The notes beneath the pieces were generated by a model. It had not been told where the DNA came from. It searched no databases and saw nothing but the letters and a program-made list of their open reading frames with translations. From Streptomyces sp. NBC_00582 (GTDB lineage: Bacteria; Actinomycetota; Actinomycetes; Streptomycetales; Streptomycetaceae): a stretch of DNA of 64,000 nt. Each line of letters begins with the position of its first letter. Position 1 is the stretch's first letter. Of the stretch, positions 34,353-44,400 are shown piece by piece. The translations under genes and the position numbers were made by a program. Location: assembly GCF_036345155.1 (NCBI RefSeq), contig NZ_CP107772.1, positions 5,518,001 through 5,582,000 on the forward strand. Reading direction: 5' to 3'.

Positions 34353-35252
34353 GTGGACGACGACGGGCTCTACGCCACGCTGAAGGCCTACGAGGGCCGG
34401 CCCGCCGCCGTCGCCGGCACCGGCCGGGACCCCGTCAACCTGCCCATGATCCGGCACTGGTGCGAGGCCATGGGCGACCGGAACCCCGCCTACACCGGGC
34501 CCGACGCGATCGCCCCGCCCACCATGCTCCAGGCCTGGATCATGGGCGGCCTCGGCGGTCACGCGGGCCGCGCCCCGGCCTACGAGGAGCTGCTCGCCGT
34601 ACTCGACGAGGCGGGCTGCACGGCGGTCGTGGCCACCGACTGCGAGCAGGAGTACGTCCGTCCCCTGCGCCCGGGCGACGAGGTCGCGTTCGACACGGTG
34701 ATCGAGTCGGTGTCGGAGCGCAAGACCACCAAGCTGGGCTCCGGCCACTTCGTCACGACCCGCACGGACGTCAGGGTCGGCCCCGACCTCGTCGGCACCC
34801 ACCGCTTCCGCGTCCTCAAGTACGCACCCGCCCGCCGGAAACAGGCGCCGCGCGAGCGCCGGCCCCGGCCGGTCGTCAACCGCGACAACGCCGGCTTCTG
34901 GGAGGGCGTGCGCGAGCACCGCCTCCTCCTGCAGCGCTGCACCGCCTGCGCCGCCCTCCGTTTCCCGTGGCTGCCCGGCTGCCAGGCCTGCGGCGGCCCC
35001 GAGTGGGACACCGTCGAGGCGTCCGGCGAGGGGACCGTCTTCTCGTACGTCGTCCTGCACCACCCGCCGTTCCCGGCCTTCGAGCCGCCGTACGCGGTCG
35101 TGCTGGTGGAGCTCGCCGAGGGGGTGCGGATCGTGAGCGACGTGGTGGGAGTGCCGTACGACAAGGTGCGGATCGGGATGCCGGTACGGCTGGAGTTCCG
35201 ACGGTACGACGAGGAGCTGACGCTTCCCGTGTTCCGTGGGGTGACGGTGTGA
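34353..35252 (+). CDS. MaoC-like hydratase/DUF35 fusion (ChsH2-like)
   Basis: 299 aa. Residues 1-160 form a MaoC/hot-dog half (GDRNPAYTGPDAIAPPTMLQ). Residues 185-299 form a DUF35 unit: a zinc ribbon with Cys196, Cys199, Cys210 and Cys213, then an OB fold (GEGTVFSYVVLHHP). This architecture is that of mycobacterial ChsH2, which with ChsH1 hydrates a steroid side-chain enoyl-CoA and via DUF35 docks the aldolase Ltp2. The next two genes are the matching ChsH1-like and Ltp2-like genes, overlapping by 4 bp each. Substrate here may be a sterol or another branched acyl-CoA. Confidence 0.85.
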   Translation: MDDDGLYATLKAYEGRPAAVAGTGRDPVNLPMIRHWCEAMGDRNPAYTGPDAIAPPTMLQAWIMGGLGGHAGRAPAYEELLAVLDEAGCTAVVATDCEQEYVRPLRPGDEVAFDTVIESVSERKTTKLGSGHFVTTRTDVRVGPDLVGTHRFRVLKYAPARRKQAPRERRPRPVVNRDNAGFWEGVREHRLLLQRCTACAALRFPWLPGCQACGGPEWDTVEASGEGTVFSYVVLHHPPFPAFEPPYAVVLVELAEGVRIVSDVVGVPYDKVRIGMPVRLEFRRYDEELTLPVFRGVTV

Positions 35253-35638
35253 ACGCCGGAGACGCCCTGCCGCCGCTGGAGATCGAGATCACCCGGACGC
35301 TGATCGTGGCCGGGGCGCTCGCCTCGCGGGACTACCAGGACGTGCACCACGATCCCGAGGCGGCCCGGGCCAAGGGCTCCCCGGACGTCTTCATGAACAT
35401 CCTCACCACCAACGGCCTGGTCGGCCGCTATCTCACCGACCACTTCGGGCCCACGGCCGTGCTGCGCAAGGTCGCCATCCGGCTCGGGGCGCCCAACTAC
35501 CCGGGGGACACGATGGTGTTGCGAGGGGTGGTCGAGGAGGTCGACGGGGACACGGTGGTGGTGCGGGTGACCGGCGACAACGGCATCGGCCGGCATGTCA
35601 GCGGCAGGGTCACCGTCCAGGCGGGGGGCGCGCGGTGA
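35249..35638 (+). CDS. MaoC-like enoyl-CoA hydratase (ChsH1-like)
   Basis: 129 aa, a single hot-dog domain. SRDYQDVHHDPEAARAKG carries the hydratase Asp/His motif, and DVFMNILTTNGLVGRYLTD follows as in ChsH1. It should be the catalytic half of a heteromeric hydratase with the preceding protein. GTG 35249 overlaps the upstream stop (GTGA), and its stop overlaps the next GTG, implying coupled, near-equimolar translation. Confidence 0.85.
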   Translation: MNAGDALPPLEIEITRTLIVAGALASRDYQDVHHDPEAARAKGSPDVFMNILTTNGLVGRYLTDHFGPTAVLRKVAIRLGAPNYPGDTMVLRGVVEEVDGDTVVVRVTGDNGIGRHVSGRVTVQAGGAR

Positions 35639-36804
35639 GCGTACGGGCGCGGGACGGTCTCGGCGGACGCGCCGCGATCGTCGGCATCGGGGCGACCGAG
35701 TTCTCCAAGGACTCGGGGCGCAGTGAGCTGAGGCTGGCCGCGGAGGCGGTACGGGCGGCGCTCGACGACGCGGGGCTGACGGCGGCCGACGTGGACGGGC
35801 TGGTGACGTTCACCATGGACACCAGCCCGGAGATCACCGTGGCGCAGGCCTGCGGGATGGGCGAGCTGTCGTTCTTCTCGCGGGTGCACTACGGCGGCGG
35901 GGCGGCCTGTGCGACCGTGCAGCAGGCGGCGCTCGCGATCGCGGCGGGCGTGGCCGAGGTGGTGGTCTGCTACCGGGCCTTCAACGAGCGTTCGGGGCGC
36001 CGCTTCGGCTCGGGCGTACGGCACCGGGAGCCCACGGCGGAGGGGACGGCGCTGGGCTGGGTGATGCCGTTCGGGCTGCTCACGCCGGCCTCCTGGGTGG
36101 CGATGGCGGCCCAGCGGTATCTGCACACCTACGGGCTGACCCCCGAGGAGGCCTTCGGGCCGGTCGCGGTCACGGCCCGGCGGCACGCGGCGGTGAATCC
36201 GGCGGCGTACTTCCACGGCCGCCCGATCACGCTCGACGACCACGCCTCCTCCCGCTGGATCGCCGAGCCGCTGCGGCTGCTGGACTGCTGCCAGGAGACG
36301 GACGGCGGCCAGGCGCTCGTCGTCACCTCGGTGGAGCGGGCCCGTGATCTGCCGCATCCTCCCGCCGTGGTCGCGGCGGCCGCGCAGGGCGCGGGGCGGG
36401 CCCAGGAGCAGATGACCAGCTTCTACCGCGACGACCTGACCGGGCTGCCGGAGATGGCCGTGGTGGCCCGTCAGCTCTGGCGCACCTCCGGGCTCGCGCC
36501 CGCCGACGTCGACGCGGCGGTGGTGTACGACCACTTCACGCCGTTCGTGCTGATGCAGCTGGAGGAGTTCGGCTTCTGCGCGCCCGGCGAGGCGGCCGGT
36601 TTCGTCGCGGAGGGCCGGCTGCCGCTCAACACCCATGGGGGGCAGCTCGGGGAGGCGTACCTCCACGGTATGAACGGGGTGGCGGAAGCCGTACGGCAAC
36701 TGCGCGGCACCTCCGTCAACCAGGTGCCGGGCGCGGCACGGACCCTGGTGACGGCGGGGACGGGAGTGCCCACGTCCGGCCTGGTCCTGACCGCCGACGG
36801 CTGA
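35635..36804 (+). CDS. thiolase-fold lipid-transfer protein/aldolase (Ltp2-like)
   Basis: 389 aa of the SCP2/thiolase non-decarboxylating class. It starts GRAAIVGIGATEFSKDSGRSE; the thiolase Cys position near 90 is Gly/Ala-rich (YGGGAACATVQ), HGGQLGEAYLHG is near 334-345, and tyrosines lie at 298 (VYDHF) and 342 (EAYLHG). The reported Ltp2 aldolase uses two tyrosines from equivalent stretches to cleave the side-chain aldol; that these are the same residues is my inference. It ends the three-gene translationally coupled cassette. Confidence 0.83.
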   Translation: MSVRARDGLGGRAAIVGIGATEFSKDSGRSELRLAAEAVRAALDDAGLTAADVDGLVTFTMDTSPEITVAQACGMGELSFFSRVHYGGGAACATVQQAALAIAAGVAEVVVCYRAFNERSGRRFGSGVRHREPTAEGTALGWVMPFGLLTPASWVAMAAQRYLHTYGLTPEEAFGPVAVTARRHAAVNPAAYFHGRPITLDDHASSRWIAEPLRLLDCCQETDGGQALVVTSVERARDLPHPPAVVAAAAQGAGRAQEQMTSFYRDDLTGLPEMAVVARQLWRTSGLAPADVDAAVVYDHFTPFVLMQLEEFGFCAPGEAAGFVAEGRLPLNTHGGQLGEAYLHGMNGVAEAVRQLRGTSVNQVPGAARTLVTAGTGVPTSGLVLTADG

Positions 36805-36963
36805 GCCCGGCCGGTACGTCTCAGGGGTCGACCCGTAGTACTCGGCGTACCGCGCTCCACCTACAGGAGGTGGAGTCAGCACCACCCCTACAACCTGAGG
36901 CGGACCCGTCTTCGGCACCTGCGGGCGATCCGGATTACACGGGCTCACTCCTAGCGTGGAGCC

Positions 36964-37512
36964 ATGACCACACCCGTCTGCACCAGCGCCTCCCACGGCA
37001 AGAGGCGGCCGTCTCCGTACCCGTCCTTCGCGTCGTACGTCAGAGCCCGCCAGCCGGTGCTGCTGCGCACCGCCCGGTCGCTCACGGCCAACCCGAGCGA
37101 CGCCGAGGACCTGTTGCAGACCGCGCTCACCAAGACGTACGTCGCGTGGGAGCGGATCGAGGACCACCGGGCGCTCGACGGCTACGTCCGCCGCGCCCTG
37201 CTGAACACCCGCACCTCGCAGTGGCGCAAGCGCAAGGTCGACGAGTACGTCTGCGACGAGCTGCCCGAGCCGGAGCCCGCGCCCGGCGAGGAGGACCAGG
37301 CCGAGCGGCAGGCGCTGCACGACGCCATGTGGCGGGCGATCATGAAGCTGCCGGACCGGCAGCGGGCGATGGTGGTCCTGCGGTACTACGAGGACCTCAG
37401 CGAGGCCCAGACGGCCGACGTCCTCGGGGTCTCGGTGGGCACGGTGAAGTCGGCGGTGTCCCGGGCCCTCGGCAAGCTCCGCGAGGACCCTGAACTGGGG
37501 CTTGTGCGCTAG
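36964..37512 (+). CDS. SigE-family ECF RNA polymerase sigma factor
   Basis: 182 aa. Region 2 (about 20-90: YVRARQPVLLRTARSLT, DAEDLLQTALTKTYVAW) and region 4 (about 120-170: KLPDRQRAMVVLRYYEDLSEAQTADVLG, VGTVKSAVSRAL) are complete; region 3 is absent as in ECF factors. The basic N-terminus of 18 residues is variable. No anti-sigma gene is adjacent. It lies between the Ltp2-like gene and the acyl-CoA ligase but has its own upstream gap, so co-function with lipid genes is not shown. Confidence 0.9.
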   Translation: MTTPVCTSASHGKRRPSPYPSFASYVRARQPVLLRTARSLTANPSDAEDLLQTALTKTYVAWERIEDHRALDGYVRRALLNTRTSQWRKRKVDEYVCDELPEPEPAPGEEDQAERQALHDAMWRAIMKLPDRQRAMVVLRYYEDLSEAQTADVLGVSVGTVKSAVSRALGKLREDPELGLVR

Positions 37513-37574
37513 CGTGCCGACGTGGTGGTTTTACCGTGGCTTTAGGTGAGGTGATCGATCATCGCTACCTAGTG

Positions 37575-37592
37575 ACATACCGCGCGGTATGT
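37575..37592. promoter_or_regulatory. 18-bp perfect palindrome before acyl-CoA ligase
   Basis: ACATACCGCGCGGTATGT is a perfect 18-bp palindrome 62 bp before the ligase start. Length and form fit a TetR-family operator controlling fatty-acid genes. The regulator is not in this neighbourhood. Confidence 0.75.
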
Positions 37593-37653
37593 GCGCAGAA
37601 TCAGCGCAACCGTTACCACCGCGTAGGCAATGTCGCCGCTCTGGGAGGACGCC

Positions 37654-39303
<1,650 letters not shown>

Positions 39304-39309
<6 letters not shown>

Positions 39310-39421
39310 GCACGGGCTCCGCGTACGGGCCCTGAACACGGGCTCCGTGTACGGGCTCTGAGTACGGGCTCCCTGGACGGGCTCTGAGCACGGGCCCCCT
39401 GGACGGGCTCTGAGTACGGTG
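39304..39421 (+). repeat. 26-bp tandem repeat overlapping ligase stop
   Basis: Four and a half units of CTCTGAGCACGGGCTCC plus a variable GCGTACGGG/CTGGACGGG end. The first unit contains the TGA of the ligase gene. Confidence 0.85.
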
Positions 39422-39423
39422 GA

Positions 39424-39470
39424 GGCGCACGCCGGGCAGGTCACCTCGCGGCACCTGCCCGGCGTGCGCC
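39424..39470. terminator. 18-bp perfect stem-loop between converging genes
   Basis: GGCGCACGCCGGGCAGGT (39424-39441) pairs perfectly with ACCTGCCCGGCGTGCGCC (39453-39470), loop 11 nt, followed by GGTTT. Strong bidirectional terminator. Confidence 0.9.
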
Positions 39471-39503
39471 GGTTTCAGCGTCGTACGGCTGCGGTGGTGC
39501 GGT

Positions 39504-40706
39504 TCAACGCCGTACGGCCGTCGTGCTCCACCCCGCCACCAGCCACACCCCCGCCACCGTGACCACGCCGCCCCAGCCGAAGTGGTCGAAGGCGAGGCCC
39601 GCCAGGGCCGACGCGGTGGCGCCGCCGGCGAAGCCCGCGACCACGTAGGCGCTGTTGGCGGTGGCCGGGGCCGAGGTGGTGGTCAGGGCGAGGGTCTGGT
39701 TGGCGACATGGGAGGCGACCAGGGCCGCGTGGATCGCGACGGCGGCCACGAAGAGTGCCGGGAGGACCCGGCCGCCCAGCCAGAAGAGCGGGACGGAGAC
39801 GGCGGCCAGGACGTAGGCGTTGCGGACCACCTTGGCGGCGCCGAAGCGGTCGACCAGACCGCCCGCCAGCGGGGCCACCACGCTCGCCGCGAGCCCGAAG
39901 AGCCCGAACAGGCCCGCCGTCGCGGTGGACAGCCGGTACGGCTCCCCCGTCAGCAGCAGCGCCAGCGAGGTCCACAGGGCGCTCCACGCGCCGTACATGC
40001 CGGCCTGCCGCACGCAGGCCCGCCACAGGTCCGGGGAGCGGCGGACCAGTCCCGGCATGGTGCGCAGCCCGGTGAGGAGACCGCCCTCCGTGGGGCGACG
40101 GGGTTCGGCAGGCAGAGCGGCGGAGGTCAGCAGACCGAGGGCCGCGGTGAGCACGGCCGCGCCCACGAACACCGCCCGCCAGCCGAAGGCCTGCCCGGCG
40201 AGTCCGCCGAGGACCCGGGCCGCGACGATCCCGGTGAACAGTCCCGCGATGACGGCGGCGACATGACGCGCCCGGTGGTGGGCGGGGGCGCGTGCGGCCA
40301 CCAGCGGCACCAGGAGCTGCGGGACGACCGTCGCGGCGGACGCGACGAGGACGGCGGCGGCGAGTCCTGCCGTACCGGTGGCGGCGGCGCCGGCGGTCAA
40401 CGCCGCAGCGGTGACCAGGGAGAGGACGGCGACCAGGCGGCGCCGGTTCACGCGGTCGCCGAGCGGGGCGAAGAAGAGCAGACCGGCCGCGTAGCCGAAC
40501 TGCGCGACGGAGGCGATCCACGCCACGCCCGAGGGCGCCGAGCCGAAGTCGTGGGCGATGAGGGGGAGCAGCGGGGCCGCCACGTAGATGTTGGCGGCGG
40601 TGACGGCCGTGCAGAGCGCGATGAGGACGAGGAGGAGGTCCCCGCGGCGGCGGGTGGGTGCGGGGGCCCGTCCGGTGCGCTGCGGGACGGTGGCTGCGGA
40701 CGGCAT
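39504..40706 (-). CDS. MFS transporter (drug/metabolite exporter type)
   Basis: 400 aa with twelve likely transmembrane segments. The conserved MFS loop 2-3 motif is present as FAPLGDRVNRRRLV near residues 80-93, and the second-half counterpart is PLAGGLVDRFGAAKVV. It resembles YdhP/AraJ-like exporters. It is divergent from a TetR gene, and the shared 130-bp region has two inverted repeats, so it is probably repressed by that TetR. Substrate unknown, possibly an antibiotic or solvent. Confidence 0.9.
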   Translation of the reverse strand: MPSAATVPQRTGRAPAPTRRRGDLLLVLIALCTAVTAANIYVAAPLLPLIAHDFGSAPSGVAWIASVAQFGYAAGLLFFAPLGDRVNRRRLVAVLSLVTAAALTAGAAATGTAGLAAAVLVASAATVVPQLLVPLVAARAPAHHRARHVAAVIAGLFTGIVAARVLGGLAGQAFGWRAVFVGAAVLTAALGLLTSAALPAEPRRPTEGGLLTGLRTMPGLVRRSPDLWRACVRQAGMYGAWSALWTSLALLLTGEPYRLSTATAGLFGLFGLAASVVAPLAGGLVDRFGAAKVVRNAYVLAAVSVPLFWLGGRVLPALFVAAVAIHAALVASHVANQTLALTTTSAPATANSAYVVAGFAGGATASALAGLAFDHFGWGGVVTVAGVWLVAGWSTTAVRR

Positions 40707-40738
40707 GGCGGAGTGCTCCTTCGAGCCGACTCTAGTAA

Positions 40739-40811
40739 CTAACCAGTTGGTTGGACCGTGGGTGCAACAGTCTGTGCCTGTGGGGCATTCCCGTCAACCA
40801 ACTAGTTGGTT
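40739..40811. promoter_or_regulatory. twin TetR operators between MFS and tetR
   Basis: Operator 1 is CTAACCAGTTGGTTGG (40739-40754), an imperfect palindrome. Operator 2 is AACCAACTAGTTGGTT (40796-40811), a perfect 16-bp palindrome. They sit next to the MFS and tetR starts respectively and share the core AGTTGGTT. Confidence 0.85.
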
Positions 40812-40834
40812 AGGTGGGTGGCTACCATGACCGC

Positions 40835-41416
40835 ATGGCAACCACCCGGGACCCCGAAGCCACCAGAGCGCGGATCTTCGATGCCGCCGTCACCGAGTTC
40901 GCGCGCTACGGCATCGCGGGCGCCCGTATCGACCGCATCGCCGCCGAGGCCAAGGCGAACAAGCAGCTCATCTACGCCTACTTCGGCAACAAGGCGGAGC
41001 TGTTCACCCAGGTGCTGCAGAAGACCATGCTCGACCTCGCGGTCTCCGTCCCCGTCGACGCGGACGACCTCGAGGGCTGGATCGACCGCGTGATGGACTA
41101 CCACGCCGCCCACCCCGAGGTGCTGCGCCTGCTCTTCTGGGAGGGCATGGAGTACGGCGTCACCGAGCTCCCCGACGAGGCCGAGCGCCAGGCGCACTAC
41201 CGCGAGAAGATCTCCGTCGTCCAGGACGGCCAGGACCGGGGTGTCATCAGCGACGCGATCCCCGCCGCCGACCTGCTCTTCCTGCTCATCGCCCTGGCCA
41301 ACTGGACGGCCGTCGTCCCCCAGATGCGCCGGATCGTGGTGGGCGGCGAGGACGACGACCGCGAACGCCTGCGCGCCTCCGTCAAGGAGGCGGTACGCAG
41401 GGTGATCAGGCCCTGA
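40835..41416 (+). CDS. TetR-family repressor of the divergent MFS gene
   Basis: 193 aa. The N-terminal helix-turn-helix (ARIFDAAVTEFARYG, AAEAKANKQLIYAYFGNKAELF, about residues 10-55) is typical TetR; the C-terminal ligand-binding half is helical and unassigned. ATG 40835 (MATTRDPEATR) fits the family start. It lies just downstream of operator 2, which should give autoregulation. Confidence 0.9.
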   Translation: MATTRDPEATRARIFDAAVTEFARYGIAGARIDRIAAEAKANKQLIYAYFGNKAELFTQVLQKTMLDLAVSVPVDADDLEGWIDRVMDYHAAHPEVLRLLFWEGMEYGVTELPDEAERQAHYREKISVVQDGQDRGVISDAIPAADLLFLLIALANWTAVVPQMRRIVVGGEDDDRERLRASVKEAVRRVIRP

Positions 41417-41434
41417 CCCCCCAGGGGTGGCCGG

Positions 41435-44400
41435 TCAGTTGACGCCGATACGGGACAGCAGGTCCACGATCCTGACCTGCACCTCGGGGCTGGTCGACCG
41501 CTCGGCCAGGAACAGCACCGTCTCCCCCGACGCCAGCCGGGGCAGGTCCGCCTGGTCAACCGCGGCGGTGTAGACGACCAGCGGGGTGCGGTTGAGCTGG
41601 CCGTTCACCCGCAGCCAGTCGATGATCCCGGCGAATCCGGCCTGCCGCCGATGCACCTGCATCAGGTCCATCACCACGAGGTTCGGCCGGAGCTGGCCCG
41701 CGAGCGTCACGGCGTCCGCGTCACTCGCCGCCCGCGCCACCTGCATCCCGCGCCGCTCCAGCGTCGCGGTCAGCGCCAGCGCGATCTCCGCGTGCTCCTC
41801 GATGAGCAGTACCCGCGGCGGGTGCTGCTCACTGTCCCGCGGCGCGAGCGCCTTCAGCAGGACGGCGGGATCGGCGCCGTACGCCGCCTCCCGCGTCGCC
41901 TGCCCCAGCCCGGCCGTGACCAGGACCGGGACCTCCGCGGCCACGGCCGCCTGCCGCAGCGACTGCAGCGCGGTACGCGTGATCGGCCCGGTCAGGGGGT
42001 CCACGAACAGCGCGGCCGGGAACGCGGCGATCTGCGCGTCGACCTCCTCGCGCGAGTGCACGATCACCGGCCGGTAGCCGCGGTCGCTCAGCGCCTGCTG
42101 GGTGGAGACGTCCGGCGCGGGCCACACCAGCAGCCGGCGCGGGTTGTCCAGCGGCTCCGGCGGCAGCTCGTCGTCCATCGGCATCGGCCGCGGCGGATCC
42201 GCGACCTCGACGGCCCCACCGGGACCGTCCAGCGGCTCCGGGCCCTCGGCGGCGTTCTCGTCCGGGGCCCCTATGGCGTACGACCGTCCCGCCCCGTCGG
42301 TCGCCCCGGGCACGAGCCGCGCCTGACCGGCCAGGGAGGGCTGAGCCAGAGACGGCTGGGACAGAGACGGCTGGGACAGCGAGGGCTGCGGGGTGGCCGG
42401 CGGTTGTCCCGCGAGCGAGGGCTGCGCGGGCAGGGGCGCCTGGCCCGCGACGGGCTGCTCGGCCGACGGATGCGGACGCGCCGTCTGCTCCGGACGGGAG
42501 GCCGGGTCCGGCGGGGTGCCCAGCTTGCGGCGCCGCCCGGAACCGCCCGGCGCGTGCGGGGCGGGAGTGGCCGTGGCCTGCGCGGCGGGCTGCGCCTGCT
42601 GCACCTGGGCGGCCTGCCGGGTGAAGGGGACGCCCTGCCCCAGCGTCCGCACACTGATCGCCCGGCCCTGCGTCGAGTTCGGGTCCAGGGGCAGCGCCGC
42701 CGCCTCGGCGGGCAGCGGCTGCGCCACGGGCGCGACCGGGGGCACGGGGGCCTCGGGCGGGAGCGGGGTCCCCGTGCTGGGGGTCGCGGTCGGCGGGGTG
42801 GGGATCCGGGGCTGCGCGGGGGCCGCTCCGGTGGCTGCTCCGATCGGTGCGCCGGTCGCGGCGGAAGCCGCCGGGGCGGTGCCGGGGGCGGCTTCGGCGG
42901 GGAGCGGCCGGCCCGGTGCCGGGGCCGCGGCGGCCGCTGCCCGGGAGGGAGCCTGGGCGGGGAGGGGCTGCCCGGCACCCTCCTGCGGAGGAACCGTGGC
43001 CCGGACCGGAACACCCCCCGCTTCCGCGAGACCCGCCGCTTCCGCGGGTTGTCCGATGGCACGACGACGGCGACCTGTGGGCGCGGCCGTGGGGTGCGGC
43101 TGCGGCGGAGTGTGATCGTCGGCCTGGTCGGGTCCTACGGCGTCATGGCGGCCGTGGTCGATGAGGGCGTCCTCGGAGGAGCCCTGGGCGGGAATCTGGG
43201 CCACCGGAGCCTGACCGGGCACGGGAACCTGACCGGGCACGGGAGCCTGACCGGGCACCGGAACTTGACCGGGCACGGGAACCTGACCGGGCACCGGAGC
43301 CTGACCGGGCACCGGGACCTGACCGGGCACGGGAACCTGACCGGGCACCGGAACTTGACCGGGCACGGGAGCCTGACCGGGCACCGGAACTTGACCGGGC
43401 ACCGGAGCCTGACCGGGCACGGGAGCCTGACCGGCCACCGGGACCTGACCGGGCACGGGAACCTGACCGGGCACGGGAGCCTGACCGGCCACCGGCACCG
43501 TCATGGGATCAGGAACCGTCATGGGATCAGGAACCGGAACCGGAACCGGCCCGGCCTCCTGTCCTTGAGCGGGCACGGCCGCGCCGTCGGGCACCCGGTC
43601 CGCCTCGGCCGGCGGCAGGGCGAACACCGTACGCGGCCCAGCCTCCTGCGCGGCGGCGCGCTCGGACGCCGCGGCGAGGGCACGCCGCCTGCGCCCGGTC
43701 GGCTCGGCGTCCTCGTCCGGTGCACCGGCGACCGCGGGCAGGGCGGCCGGCAGGGCGTTCTGCTGTCCTTCGTCGGCGCGCCGCGCCCGTCGTCCGCCGG
43801 GCGGCGCGGGCACGCCCTGCGGCGGAACGGTCCCGCCCAGTCCCGTGCCCACGGCGGCGGTACCGGCCGCGCTCTCGGCGGCGGTCACGACCGCACCCTC
43901 CGCCACACCCGCACCGGCTCCGCCGTCCTCGGCGGGACGCCCTCGCCGCCGCCCGGAACCGCCGGAGTGGTCCTCGGCCGCCTCCGGCAGCTCACCGGGC
44001 GTCTCGTTGGCGGCCGGACCACGCCGGCGTCGGCGTCCGGTGGGCGGCGCGTTCTCCCCTTCGGCGCCCTCGGCCGAGCCAGGGACGTCGCCGTCCAGGA
44101 AGGCGTCCACGGAGGACCTGCGGGCGCGGCGGCGCCCATGCACCTGCTCATGAGCCTGCTCGGCGGGCGGCTCGCCGTCGTCGGGGGCGCTCTGGACCGC
44201 GGGCAGTGCGGCGGGCAGCGCCGCGGGCGCCGGAGGGGCGACGGCCCCCGCCCCGCCCCCGAGGGGGACCTCGAGGACGTAGGCACTGCCGCTCATGCCC
44301 GGCACCTCGTGCGTCTGCAGGACGCCGCCGTGGGCGCGCACGATCCCGCGCACGATCGGCTCGTGCACCGGGTCGCCCCCGGAGTACGGCCCGCGCACCT

